Below are positions 44,485 to 55,620 of a DNA stretch of 64,000 nt, piece after piece (positions within the stretch are counted from its first letter, which is position 1; each line of letters opens with the position of its first letter). The notes under the pieces are model-generated. The model saw only the letters and a program-made list of their open reading frames with translations. It did not search any database and was not told where the DNA came from. The position numbers and the translations under genes were made by a program. The stretch covers positions 222,932,526 through 222,996,525 of the forward strand of contig NC_134455.1 of assembly GCF_047948215.1 (NCBI RefSeq), in the 5' to 3' direction. This DNA is from Lycorma delicatula (Eukaryota > Arthropoda > Insecta > Hemiptera > Fulgoridae).

Positions 44485-47400
44485 GTGTTTTTTTTTCCAA
44501 GAAAATGTGGCTCTCTGCATTTTCACACAACAATAATGGAGGTGCCTTCCTTGGTAAAATATTCCGTAGGTAAAATAGTCCCCCGTTTGGATCTCCGGGT
44601 GGGGACTACTAAGGAAGGGGTCACCAGAAAACTTAAAAATAACATTCTACGAGTCGGAGCGTGGAATGTTAGAAGCTTGAAAAAGGTTGGTAGGCTAGAA
44701 AATTTAAAAAAGGAAATGGGTAGGATGAAGGTGAATATAGTAGGAATTAATGAGGTTCGGTGGGAAGAGGAAGGCGACTTTTGGTCGGGTAATTTTAGAG
44801 TAATTAACTCAGCGTCAAATAATGGGCAGGCAGGAGTAGGTTTCGTGATGAACAAGAAGATAGGAAGGAGAGTGGAGTATTTCAAGACGCATAGTGGTAG
44901 AATCATTGTAGTAAAGATAAAATCAACACCTAAACCGACAACGATTGTTAACGTCTATATGCCTACAAGCGCCCATGATGATGATGAGGTAGAGTGTGTA
45001 TACGATGAGATTGATGAAGCAATTAAACACGTAAAAGGAGATGAAAATTTAATAATAGTTGGAGATTGGAATGCAAGCATTGGAAAAGGCAAGGAAGGAT
45101 ATACTGGGTGAATACGGGCTGGGCAAAAGGAATGAAAGAGGGGACCGACTTATAGAGTTTTGCTCGAAGTATAATTTAGTAATTGCCAACAACCAATTTA
45201 AAAATCATAATAGAAGAATATACACTTGGAAAAAGCCAGGCGATACTGTAAGGTATCAGATAGATTATATCATGGTTAAGCAAAGATTTAGAAATCAACT
45301 CGTTGACTGCAAAACTTACCCTGGAGCAGACATTGATAGCGACCATAATTTGGTGAAAATGAAATGTAGATTGGGGTATAAAAACCTGAAGAAAAGGTGT
45401 CAGATGAATCGGTGGAATTTAGAGAAGCTTGAGGAAGAGGAGGTAAAGAAGATTTTTGAGGAGGACATCGCAAGAAGTCTGAGTAAAAAAGGTTTGGTAG
45501 AAAATGTAGAAGAAGAATGGAAGAATGTTAAAAAGGAAATTCTTAAATCAGCAGAAGCAAACTTAGGCGGAATAAAGAGAACTGGTAGAAAACCTTGGGT
45601 TTCAGACGATATATTGCAGCTGATGGATGAACGGAGAAAATATAAGAATGCTAGTGATGAAGAAAGTAAAAGGAACTATCGGCAATTAAGAAATGCTATA
45701 AACAGGAAGTGCAAACTGGCGAAAGAAGAGTGGATTAAAGAAAAGTGTTCAGAAGTGGAAAGAGAAATGAACATTGGTAAAATAGACGGAGCTTACAGGA
45801 AAGTTAAGGAAAATTTTGGGGTACATAAATTAAAAACTAATAATGTGTTAAACAAAGATGGTACACCAATATATAATACGAAAGGTAAAGTCGATAGATG
45901 GGTGGAATATATTGAAGAGTTATACGGAGGAAATGAATTAGGAAATGGTGTTATAGAGGAAGAAGAGGAAGTTGAGTAGGATGAAATAGGAGAAACAATA
46001 CTGAGATCTGAATTTAAGAGAGCATTAAAAGATTTAAATGGCAGAAATGCTCCTGGAATAGACGAAATACCTGTAGAATTACTGCGTAGTGCAGGTGAGG
46101 AAGCGATTGATAGATTATACAAACTGGTGTGTAATATTTATGAAAAAGTCCCCTTTTTCATTGTAGTAAAATAAAATAAAATAAAATAAAATAAAAAATA
46201 AGATAAAATTTCCGTCAGACTTAAAAAAAAGTGTAATAGTAATGATACCAAAGAAAGCAGGGGCAGATAAATGTGAAGAATTAAGAACAATTAGTTTAAC
46301 TAGTCATGAATCAAAAATCTTAACTAGAATTCTATACAGAAGAATTGAGAGGAGAGTGGAGGAAGTGTTAGGAGAAGACCAATTTGGTTTCAGGAAAAGT
46401 ATAGGGACAAGAGAAGCAATTTTAGGCCTCAGATTAATAGTAGAAGTAAGATTAAAGAAAAACAAACCAACATACTTGGCGTTTATAGACCTAGAAAAGG
46501 CATTCGATAATGTAGACTGGAATAATATGTTCAGCATTTTAAAAAAATTAGGGTTCAAATACAGAGATAGAAGAACAATTGCTAACATGTACAGGAACCA
46601 AACAGCAACAGTAACAATTGAAGAACATAAGAAAGAAGCCGTAATAAGAAAGGGAGTCCGAAAAGGATGTTCCCTATCTCCGTTACTTTTTAATCTTTAC
46701 ATGGAACTAGCAGTTAATGATGTTAAAGAACAATTAGATTCGGAGTAACAGTACAAGATGAAAAGATAAAGATGCTACGATTTGCTGATGATATAGTAAT
46801 TCTAGCCGAGAGTAAAAAGGATTTAGAAGAAACAATGAACGGCATAGATGAAGTCCTACGCAGCAAGAACTATCGCATGAAAATAAACAAGAAGAAAACA
46901 AAAGTAATTCAATGCAGTAGAAATAACAAAGATGGACCACTGAGTGTGAAAATAGGAGGAGAAAAGATTATGGAGGTAGAAGAATTTTGTTATTTGGGAG
47001 GTAGAATTACTAAAGATGGACGAAGCAGGAGCGATATAAAATGCCGAATAGCACAAGCTAAACGAGCCTTCAGTAAGAAATATAATTTGTTTACATCAAA
47101 AATTAATTTAAATGTCAGGAAAATTTTTTTGAAATTGTAGGTTTGGAGTGTCGCTTTATATGGAAGTGAAACTTGGACAATCGGAGTATCTGAGAAGAAA
47201 AGATTAGAAGCTTTTGAAATGTGGTGCTATAGGAGAATGTTAAAAATCAGATGGGTGGATAAAGTGAAAAATGAAGAGGTATTGCGACAAATAAATGAAG
47301 AAAGAAGCATTTGGAAAAATATAGTTAAAAGAAGAGACAGACTTATAGGCCACATACTAAGGCATCCTGGAATAGTCGCTTTAATATTGGAAGGATAGGT

Positions 47401-47548
47401 AGAAGAAACAAATTGTGTAAGCAGACCACGTTTGGTATATGTAAAACAAATTGTTAGGGATGTAGGATGTAGAGGGTATACTGAAATGAAACGGCTAGCA
47501 CTAGATAGGGAATCTTGGAGAGCTGCATCAAACCAGTCAAATGACTGA
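44485..47548 (+). pseudogene. RTE-type endonuclease-reverse transcriptase (copy C)
   Basis: Endonuclease: VGAWNVRSLKKVGR, INEVRWEEEGDFWSG, NVYMPTSAHDDD, VGDWNA and DSDHNLV (44620-45360). RT: MIPKKAGADKCEE, FIDLEKAFDNVDW, KGVRKGCSLSPLLFNLYMEL (46242-46748) and FADDIVILAE (46780-46810). C-terminus: YGSETW, RLEAFEMWCYRRMLKIRW and WRAASNQSND (47155-47548). Breaks seen: a 2-base deletion near 45091 relative to copy B; a GAG-to-TAG stop at 45977-45979; an insertion of about 55 bases at 46148-46206; a lost base before the FADD box near 46740; TAG at about 47138-47140; and TAG at about 47396-47398. Catalytic residues are otherwise intact. Confidence 0.92.
46148..46206. repeat. Templated insertion with (AAAAT)n inside copy C
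   Basis: Compared with copy B, copy C carries TCCCCTTTTTCAT here, the reverse complement of the local ATGAAAAAGGGGA, followed by TGTAGT and about six AAAAT units. It disrupts the RT frame. Confidence 0.8.
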
Positions 47549-47568
47549 AGACAAAAAAAAAAGTATGA

Positions 47569-48049
47569 TGATGTTCATAATTCAGAAATGGCCAGTGCCA
47601 ATAATGAGAATTGTTTTAGTTCATTTTTCTAAGTTAATGACATTTGTTCATTGCTATTTTCATTATTACAGAATATGTCAGTAATGCAACAGTTTTCCAG
47701 TTACTCTATTTTTATTGATGTTATGGTTATAAGTATCTAATTGTTAATAAGGTATTTTATGTTCTCCTTTTTCAGGCTTTGTTTAATCCTTACTCTCAAA
47801 AATCTATTATATGAAAAATGTCTATTTCCTGTATTTATGTATTATTATCAGTTATGTTAATTTCATAATTTCTTTTAATTTTTTAAGGTTATGTTTTAAC
47901 ATAAATTCATTTGTTTTCTTTCTAATTAAAGTCCAATTTCTTTTGGCAAATACAAGCTGTGTGTTCTTTTATTTTTGTTAACTTTACCCAACAAGCGCTA
48001 TCTGTTGGATGTAAAAGCAACACACGTTATACTAAATATTTTAGTTTCA
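47569..48049. other. TTLL intron, nothing recognised
   Basis: AT-rich. The left edge of the following Helitron-like element is uncertain and may lie within this stretch. Confidence 0.45.
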
Positions 48050-48408
48050 TTTCAATGTTTCTGATATGTGTGTCTGCTAGACTAAAAAACTACTGGACCG
48101 ATTTATGTGCAGGGAAAAGGGAAAAATCAGAAAAAATCAAAAAGGTAAAGGGGAAAATGGTAAAAGGGAATGGAAAGGGGAAAGGGAATTAAAATAAAAA
48201 AAGTGGGAGAAGGAAGTGGAAAGGGGGAGAAAAAGGGAATTGGAATATGGTAAAATTAAAATGGGAAAAGGGTGAAAGGGAAAGGTTAAATTTTGTGAAG
48301 TTCAGTAATGGTCATTTTGTTAATGTTTTATCAAACTTTCACTTGTGTTCATTTGATCTATATGTATACTCAAATCTAGCAATAGCGAAGCATTGCTGGG
48401 ACTGCTAG
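48050..48408. mobile_element. Helitron-like element with intact 3' hairpin and CTAG end
   Basis: Contains ACTAAAAAACTACTGGAC, a G/A-rich core (48110-48295) and the 3' block ATTTGATCTATATGTATACT. The end has a hairpin AGCAAT-AGCGAAGC-ATTGCT (48379-48396), then GGGACTG and CTAG at 48405-48408, followed by T. Helitrons end CTRR with a hairpin about ten bases upstream and insert between A and T. The 5' TC end was not located. It is homologous to 28658-28938. Confidence 0.7.
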
Positions 48409-48438
48409 TATATATGGTAAGCACATGTATACCATATA

Positions 48439-49744
48439 CGAGGTGCGACAATAATGTAATGAGACTGATTTAAAAAAAAAATGTTGCATACCGTTTTAGT
48501 CATGTTTAGTGTTGTCTCCTTCAAAGTAGTTCCCCTCTGATTGCACACACTTATTCCAGCGCTTCTGCCATTGATGGTAACATTTCTGGAACTCATCTGT
48601 AATATCCTCCAAGACCCTCGTCACAGCTTTTTGGACATCTTGTGTTGTTTGAAAATGGTATCCCTTCATTGCCATTTTGACTCTTGGAAATAGAAAAAAG
48701 TCGCATAGCGATATCTGGTGAATAAGGTGGCCTGTGGTAGTACTGAAATTTGTTTTGAGGTTAAAAATTGCTGTACTGACAGAGCAGTATGGGATGGCGC
48801 ATTATCGTGATGCAGAATCCAATTATCAGCATTGTTGGCACGGACACGAAGAACTCATTTACGAAGTCTTTCTAAAATTTCTTTGTAGAAATATTGGTTA
48901 ACTGTTTGTCCAGGAGGCACCCACTCTTTATGAACAGTTCCCTTGGAATCGAAGAAGCACACAAGCATGCATTTCACTTTTGACTTTGACATGTGAGCTT
49001 TTTTTGGTCTGGGTGATCCCTTTGAGCACCATTGCGAACTTTGGCATTTTGTCTCTGGATCGTATTGAAAAAACCAACCTTCATCACCAGTGATGACACG
49101 GCTCAACAAATCTGGATTGATTTCTGTTTGCTCTAACAGATCGGCTGCCACATTTTTCCGTGTTTCTCGCTGTTGTTGTGTGAGATTTTTGGGGACCATC
49201 TTTGCACAAATCTTTCTCATACCAAGATCTTCAGTTAATATTAGACGAACCGTTTCTCGATTGATGTTGAGTTCTTCTGCAATCATTTTTACGGATAATC
49301 TTCGATCAGATCGTACGATTTCACGCACCCTTATCAAGTTGACATCTGTCCGTGAGGTTGATGGTTGTCCACTGAGGTCTTCAACATTCGTTCTGCCTTT
49401 ACTAAAAATTTTATGCTACTGAAAAACGTGAGCTCTTGACATAACCTCCTCTCCAAAAGCCTTCTGAAGCTTACCATAAGTTGTCGTCGTGTTTTCAACC
49501 AATTTAACGCAAAAAGAAATGGCATACCGTTGCGCAATATTTTGCGGTTTCATTTCTGTGACGAGAGACACAAATAGTGTTCACTTATTACAGCACAACT
49601 CACAACTGAGCAGTTGCATCAATGTGCTGCTTGGACTAGAAGTAGCTTATAGACCAAGGTCAAAGATGGTGTTCCTACGCAAGCTGCAGGGTTGCCACAT
49701 CTTGCAAAGAAAAATCAGTCTCATTACTTTATTGTCGCACCTCG
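48439..49744 (-). mobile_element. Mariner transposon, full length
   Basis: A 1306-bp element with TA duplication (48437-48438 and 49745-49746). The terminal inverted repeats begin CGAGGTGCGACAATAA and share GTAATGAGACTGATTT; they are nearly identical for about 35 bp. The transposase is on the minus strand. Confidence 0.93.
48490..49540 (-). pseudogene. Mariner transposase, recently broken
   Basis: Minus strand: N-terminal region from about 49537 with a frame break near 49340; a second helix-turn-helix DRRLSVKMIAEELNINRETV; then MGMRKICAKMVPKNLT-like linker. First catalytic Asp in ITGDEGWFFQYDPETK; PPGQTVNQYFYKEILERLRK; a TGA/TAA-type break at about 48855; then second Asp in HHDNAPSHTAL and third in QPPYSPDIA (about 48740-48830). 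This is the mariner DD34D arrangement. Past the last Asp the frame shifts (the sequence after SPDIA is lost), so the C-terminus is defective. Well preserved compared with most elements here. Confidence 0.9.
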
Positions 49745-50340
49745 TATATATATAATCTGTATAGCTGAAATAACTACTTTGTTATACTCTTCTTTTTTCT
49801 AACAAAGAAATTGAATTAACAGAAAACTTATTGAAAAAGGGTTTATTCAAAGATATCTTAATGTAAAAAGTAGAATAAATGTTAAAAAGGAACCACATGT
49901 GGTCATCTTTGGGACTAATATTTTGTTTTATCATCTTATTAATTCTAAGTCTGATTGGTGTACATATATGTGAGACTACACAAATTGAAGAATGTATAAC
50001 TAAAAGGACTTTTGTCATCAGCTGCGTAGTAACCTCTTATCTGACTTTTAGCAGTCTCCATATCTGTAAAGTCTCCATTGTTAGTTTTTCTCCAATGGTT
50101 TTTTTTTGGGAACCACTGACTGCTTTGGAAACTATTTTCCTTTATTATTTCTTTCATTATAATTTCACTATTTTGTTTATCATTTATTGTCAGCTTTGAA
50201 CAGTTTTTCTATTCGATTTTAAAGTTTTCGTAAGGACAAAAGTTAAATAATTATTTACACAGAAAGGATTTTCTTTTAATTTTTACCCTATGATGTAAAC
50301 AGTATATTGTGTATTATTGTATGTAACAGTTTATACTGTT
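49745..50340. other. TTLL intron, nothing recognised
   Basis: AT-rich, no coding evidence. Confidence 0.5.
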
Positions 50341-50760
50341 TAAATCTTCATATGTGGCTAAAATACAAATATTTTGGCCTTGCCTTAAATTTTGGCCCAG
50401 CCTTAAAAGTAGGCTAATTAAAATTTTATTTGGCCACAATTCTGGAACCAATCAAAATAAGTACCACTTATGATATATCGTTGAAAAGCTCCCAATGAGG
50501 GCTTATTACTGCAGTTAAGAAAAAGTCCAAATTCTAACTAGAAGTCCTAAATTCAGAATTTCAACATCCTATGGCTAATTGTTTTTGAGTTAATGCGAGA
50601 TACAGACGTACATATATACATACATACATACGTATAGATGCCATGCAGAAACTAGTCAAAATGGATTCAGAAATGGTCAAATAGATATTTCCGTTGAAAT
50701 TTAGAAACTGAAATTTTTCGCGATCACAATACTTCCTTTACTTCATACAAGGAAGTAATT
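50341..50760. repeat. Candidate interspersed repeat ending in a hairpin
   Basis: A stretch that differs from its flanks (AACCAATCAAAATAAGTACC, AAAGCTCCCAATGAGGGC, a CATACATACATACG microsatellite, AACTAGTCAAAATGGATTC, TTTTTCGCGATCACAATAC). It finishes in a perfect 9-bp stem TACTTCCTT / AAGGAAGTA (50730-50738 and 50749-50757). It reads like the 3' end of a mobile repeat, but the class is unknown and no second copy is in the window. Confidence 0.5.
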
Positions 50761-51052
50761 AATTCTGTGTAGTCTTATTTTCTTAGATTGCCAATATTAT
50801 AATGCTTTGCCCATGTTTTTAATCAGATGTTTAGATAAAAGTTAATTTTTTGTGAAATTAAATGATATACTGAATGATGAAGAACTTCACTTCTTGAATG
50901 TTGTGTTAAAAAAAGCCATTGCAAAACTCCTTCATACATATTTTTGCATATTAAGATCTCCATATTTTTATGTTTTTAAGAGAGATATTTGTATTACTTC
51001 CATGGTATGAATTAATTATGTTGTATGTATAATTGTTTGTTTATATTCATTA
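50761..51052. other. TTLL intron, nothing recognised
   Basis: AT-rich up to the T-tract of RTE copy D. Confidence 0.5.
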
Positions 51053-54000
51053 TTTTTTTTGTCTTCAGCTAATTTGATGTAGCTCTCCAAGATTCCTTGC
51101 CAGTTATTTCATTTCAGTATACACCTTACAACCTACATCCCTAACAGTTGGTTTTATATATTCCAAACGTTGCCTGCCTGCACAATTTTTCCTTTCTATC
51201 TGTCCCTCCAATATTAAAGCGACTATTCCAGGATGCCTTAATATGTGGCCTATAAGTCTGTCTCTTAACTATATATTTCTAAATGCTTCTTTCTTCATCA
51301 ATTTGATGCAACACCTCTTCATTTGTCACTTTATCCACCCATCTGATTTTTAATATTCTCCTATAGTACCACATTTCAAAAGCTTCTAATCTTTTCTTCT
51401 CAGGTACTCCAATCATCCAAGTTTCACTTCCATATAAAGCTATGCTTCAAAAATAAACTTTCAAAAATGTTTTCCTGGTGTTTAAATTAATTTTTGATGT
51501 AAACAAATTATACTTCTGACTGAAGCCTCGTTTCACCTGTGTTGTTTGGCATTTTATACTGCTCCTGCTCTGTCCATCTTTAGTAATTTTACTTCCCAAA
51601 TAACAAAATGCCTGCCTGTGTAATCTTTTCTCTTTCTATTTTTATATTAAGTAGTCCATCTACATTATTTCTACTACATTTCATTACTTTTGTTATGTTC
51701 TTGTTGAACGGCATTGTTCATTGTTTCTTTCAAATCTTTTTTACTCTCAGCTAGAATTACTATATCATCAGCAAATCGTAACATCCTTATCTTTTCACCT
51801 TGTACTGTTACTCTGGATCAAAATTGTTTAACATCATTAACTGCTAATTCTATGTAAAGATTAAAAAGTAATGGAGATAGGGAACATCCTTATCGAACTC
51901 CCTTTTTTACTACGGCTTCTTTCATATGTTCTTTAATTATTACTGTTGCTGTTTGGTCCTGTAAATGTTAGCAATTGTTCTATCTCTGTACTTGAACTGT
52001 ATTTTTTTTAAATTCTGAGCATTTTATTCCAGTTTACAGTATTGATTGCCTTTTCTAGGTCTGTAAATGCCAAGTATGTTGGTTTGTTTTTCTTTAATTT
52101 TCCTTCTATCATTAATCTGAGTGCTGAAATTGCTTTCCTTGTCCCTATACTTTACCTGAAACCAAATCGGTTATCTCCTAACATTTCTTCCACTCCTCTC
52201 TCAATTCTTCTGTACAGAATTCTAGTTAAGATTTTTGATGCATAACTAGTTAAATTAACTGTTCTGTATTCTTCACATTTATCTGCTCTTGCTTTCTTTG
52301 GTATCATGACTATAATACTCTTTTTGAAGTCTGATGGAAATTCCCTTTTTTCATAAATATTACACACCAGTTTTTATACTCTATCTATCACTTCCTCTCC
52401 TGCACTGCGCAGTAATTCTGCAGGTATTCCATCTATTCCGGGAGCCTTTCTGCCATTTAAATCTTTTAATGTTCTCTTAAATTCAGATCTCAGTATTGTG
52501 TCTCCACTTTCATCCTCTTTGACATCCTCTTTTACCTCTATAACACCATTTCCTAATTCATTGCCTCCGTATAACTCTTCAATATATTCCACCAACCTAT
52601 CAACCTTTCCTTTTCTATTATATATAAATCGCTGTACCACCATCTTTTTTTAACACATTATTAGATTTTAATATATGTATAACAAAATTTTCCTTAACTT
52701 TCCTGTATGCTCCATCTATTTTACCAATGATCATTTCTCTTTCCACTTCTGAACACTTTTCTTTAATTCACTCTTCTTTTGCACTTCCTGTTTATAATAT
52801 TTCTCAATTATCGATAGTTCCTTTTACTTTCTTCAACTAGCATTCTTATATATTCTACGTTCATCTATCAGCTGCAATATATATCCTCTGATATCCAAGG
52901 TTTTCTACCAGTTTTCTTTGTTCCGCCTAAGTTTGCTTCTGCTGATTTAAGAATTTTTTTTAAACATTATTCTTTTTCTACATTCTCTACCTTACCTTTT
53001 TTACTCAGACCTCTTGCGATGTCCTCCTCAAAAATATTCTTTACCTCTCTTCTCAAGCTTATCTAAATTCTACCGATTCATCTGACACCTTTTCTTTGGG
53101 TTTTTAAACCCCAATCTACATTTCATTATCACTAAATTATGGTCACTATCAATGTCTGCTCCAGGTAAGCTTTGCAGTTAATGAGTTGATGTCTAAATCT
53201 TTGCTTAACCATGATATAATCTATCTGATGCCAGGTGATATCACCTGGCTTGTTCCATGTGTATATTTTTCTATTATGATTTTTAAACTGGGTGTGGCAA
53301 TTACTAGTTTTTACTTCATGAAACGCTCTATAAGTTGGTCCCCTCTTTCATTCATTTTGCCCAGCCCATATTTACCCATAATATTTCCTTTCTTGCCTTT
53401 TCAGATGCTTGCATTCCAATCTCCAACTATTATTAAATTTTCATCCCCTTTTATGTGTTTAATTGCTTTGTCAATTTCTTCATATACACACTCTATCTCA
53501 TCCTCATAATGAGCCTTGTAAGCAATCGTTGTCGGCTTAGGTTTTGATTTTATCCTTATTATAATGATTCGGTCGCTATGCATTTTGAAATACTCTCTAT
53601 CCTCTTCCCTATCTTCTTGTTCAAGAAACCTACTTCTGCCTGCCCTTTATTTGAAGCTGTGTTAATTATTCTAAAAATCACTTTACCAAAAGTCATGTTC
53701 CTCTTCCCACTCAACCTTGCTAATTTCTCCTACATTTACATTTAATCAATCCATTTCCCTCTTTAAATTTTATAACTTACCAACCTTTTTTAGACTTTTA
53801 ACATTCCATGTTCCGACTCATAGATTGTTATTTTTTAATTTTCTGGTGTAGTCCCTTCTTTAGTAGTCCCAACCCAGAGATCCAAATGGGGAACTAGTTT
53901 CCCTCTGGAATATTTTACCAAGGAAGGCGCCTCCATATTTGTTATGAAAATAGAGAGAGTTACATTTTCTTCGAAAAAAAGCAGCTGTAGTTTTCCGTTG

Positions 54001-54279
54001 CTTTCAGCTGCGCAGAAGAGTAAGGTTTTTTGATGTTTATTTTGATCTTTGTTCTTTGGCACTCTGATTCAATCACAATAAATGATGTTGATATGACCAT
54101 TTAAGACCTACGTCCCTAACAATTACTGAAAGAGCTGCTGCCCTCTTTCATGAATCATTCCTTTGTCTGGCTTTCAACAGATACCACTCCGATATGGTTG
54201 CATCTTCGGTCCAGCTACTCTGTATCAGTAACCACTCAAGCCCCCTCACTGTCAGCAAGATCTCATGATTCATAGAGAG
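51053..54279 (-). mobile_element. RTE-type LINE copy D, near full length, old
   Basis: 3' end at the left (T-run then GTCTTCAGCTAATTTGATG). The 5' end at about 54279 matches the first bases of copy C (CATAGAGAG versus CCCTCTCTATG). It is more diverged than B and C, with many small indels. No clean target duplication is visible. The 5' UTR carries an extra ~60-bp segment (54024-54083) absent from copy C. Confidence 0.88.
51060..54000 (-). pseudogene. RTE-type endonuclease-reverse transcriptase, decayed (copy D)
   Basis: Fragments: VPHLDLWVGTTKEGTT leader and VRSLKKVGKL-like start (53770-53890); endonuclease DEIECVYEEIDKAIKHIKGD with VGDWNASI (53401-53583); YIEELYGGNELGNGVIE and APGIDGIPAELLRSAGEEVI (52374-52643); VMIPKKARADKCEEYRTVNL to FGFR (52152-52367); FADDIVILAE remnant near 51770; and LEAFEMWYYRRILKIRW-like pieces at 51320-51390. 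Many frameshifts. Unlike copies A, B and C, the base count between the RT palm and the FADD box is 21 rather than 20, so that particular frame break is not shared. Confidence 0.85.
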
Positions 54280-54769
54280 ACTATATGATGCATTATACAG
54301 AAATTATAATCTACATGCAAATAGTTATGTTACAAATCACTGTCTTTTATAATTTGAAGTTAATGATTTTTTTAAAAGTTTTTATACTTGATTAATGGCA
54401 TTTGACAAATTATTATTAATAGAAAAAGATAATACATTTAAACAAGTCTGACTATATGATTAATTAATTAATTTATTGACTATGATTAAAATATTCTCCA
54501 CCAATAATTATTATTCAAGAGGCTTTTGATTATTTCATATTTATTTCACAGTAAGAAAACAGCTTGCCTATTACTTTGCTTTCTACTTTCACAAAAATTC
54601 TAGGAAAACTTGTAACAAATTCTTTACTTGCTATTTGAAATCTGTTAATGTTTTGCTTATGCACATTGTGGCTTTAGGGAGGGAGTTAATGCTGAGTTTG
54701 TTATTGTGTTTATTAATGTGTTTTTTCTGAATATATTCAAACATCTTTTCATACATTAATAACTACTAT
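54280..54769. other. TTLL intron, nothing recognised
   Basis: AT-rich without coding signal. Confidence 0.5.
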
Positions 54770-55620
54770 TTCAAGAGGTTTGTGGACTATTATGAAGTTT
54801 CAAAAGCCTTTGATACAACTGATCACATTTTACTGCTAGAAAAGTTGATTAGTGCAGGAATTAGAGTACTGCCTCTTTAGTGGTTTAATCTTATCTTTCA
54901 GGAAGTTTCAGGTGAGCTATTACAATACTTGTCATATGGAGTCCCGTATGAACTTAGTTTGGGTTGTATGTTGTTCTTAGTTTTTAATAATGAGTATGTA
55001 CTGGATTTTTTTAGGGGCTCTACTCCATAGCAGTATTTGTAGATGATAGAGTATCCAACCCGATCTGAGCAGGTTAGATTAGTTTTTTGACGTTTATTCT
55101 GATATTTGTTCTTTGACACTCTGATTCAATCACAATGAATTAATCCTTAATGCAACAAAATAACATAATTTAATTTTGGTCTTATAAGTTCTTTTGGTTT
55201 TTTATGTCCTTACATTAAAATAAATAAGTTTTGTTGATAGCTGTGATAGTAGTGTTTTCTGAAGCACTGTAATTGGATTTAGTACATGGGAATTGTAATT
55301 GAGAACAATCTATGGTTAGCTCATATTCAGATGCTAGAGAAATTACATGCTTAATTTTAATTTAGACTCTATTATTTAAAGTATTTATACCCTGATTTAT
55401 CTTAAGATAAATTTTCTTTTCATTTGTCCACCCTAAATAAAATTAGAATCAATTATTAGGTCATTTTTGACTCTTGATTACAATATCAGAAATGTAAGGT
55501 TGATCAAATTACCAAAACCAAACAGTGCATTGTTTAGAAAAATCTTCCTTTTCATTAGGTAAATTTTTATAATTCACTGCTGTTATGCATCTAGATTCCC
55601 AAGTTGTATTAAAACAATTA
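54770..55620 (+). pseudogene. LINE reverse-transcriptase remnant, Jockey/CR1-like
   Basis: Fragmentary + strand matches to the RT domain: YYEVSKAFDTTDHILLLEKL, ISAGIRVLPL, a WFNLIF block, and LSYGVPYELSLGCMLFLVFN, corresponding to the usual D.SKAFD.VDH..LL.KL and GVPQGS.LGPLLFL motifs. The YADD box (about 55020-55045) is degraded. The region 55240-55330 resembles the following LGI..D..L.W..HI segment. No open frame persists. The clade is suggested by motif style only. Confidence 0.65.
55082..55140. repeat. Short repeat shared with the 5' UTR of RTE copy D
   Basis: GTTTTTTGACGTTTATTCTG...CTCTGATTCAATCACAAT matches 54024-54083 with a handful of differences, in the same orientation. Absent from copy C at the equivalent place. 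Confidence 0.8.

Larger units (their letters stand above)
44230..47560 (+). mobile_element. RTE-type LINE copy C, near full length, 8-bp target duplication
   Basis: Flanked by AAGTATGA (44222-44229 and 47561-47568). The 5' UTR (44230-44480) starts CCCTCTCTATGAATCATGAG, also present at the 5' end of copy D. The coding region occupies about 44485-47548 and the element ends GACTGAAGAC plus an A-run. It is nearly complete but coding-dead. Confidence 0.93.
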
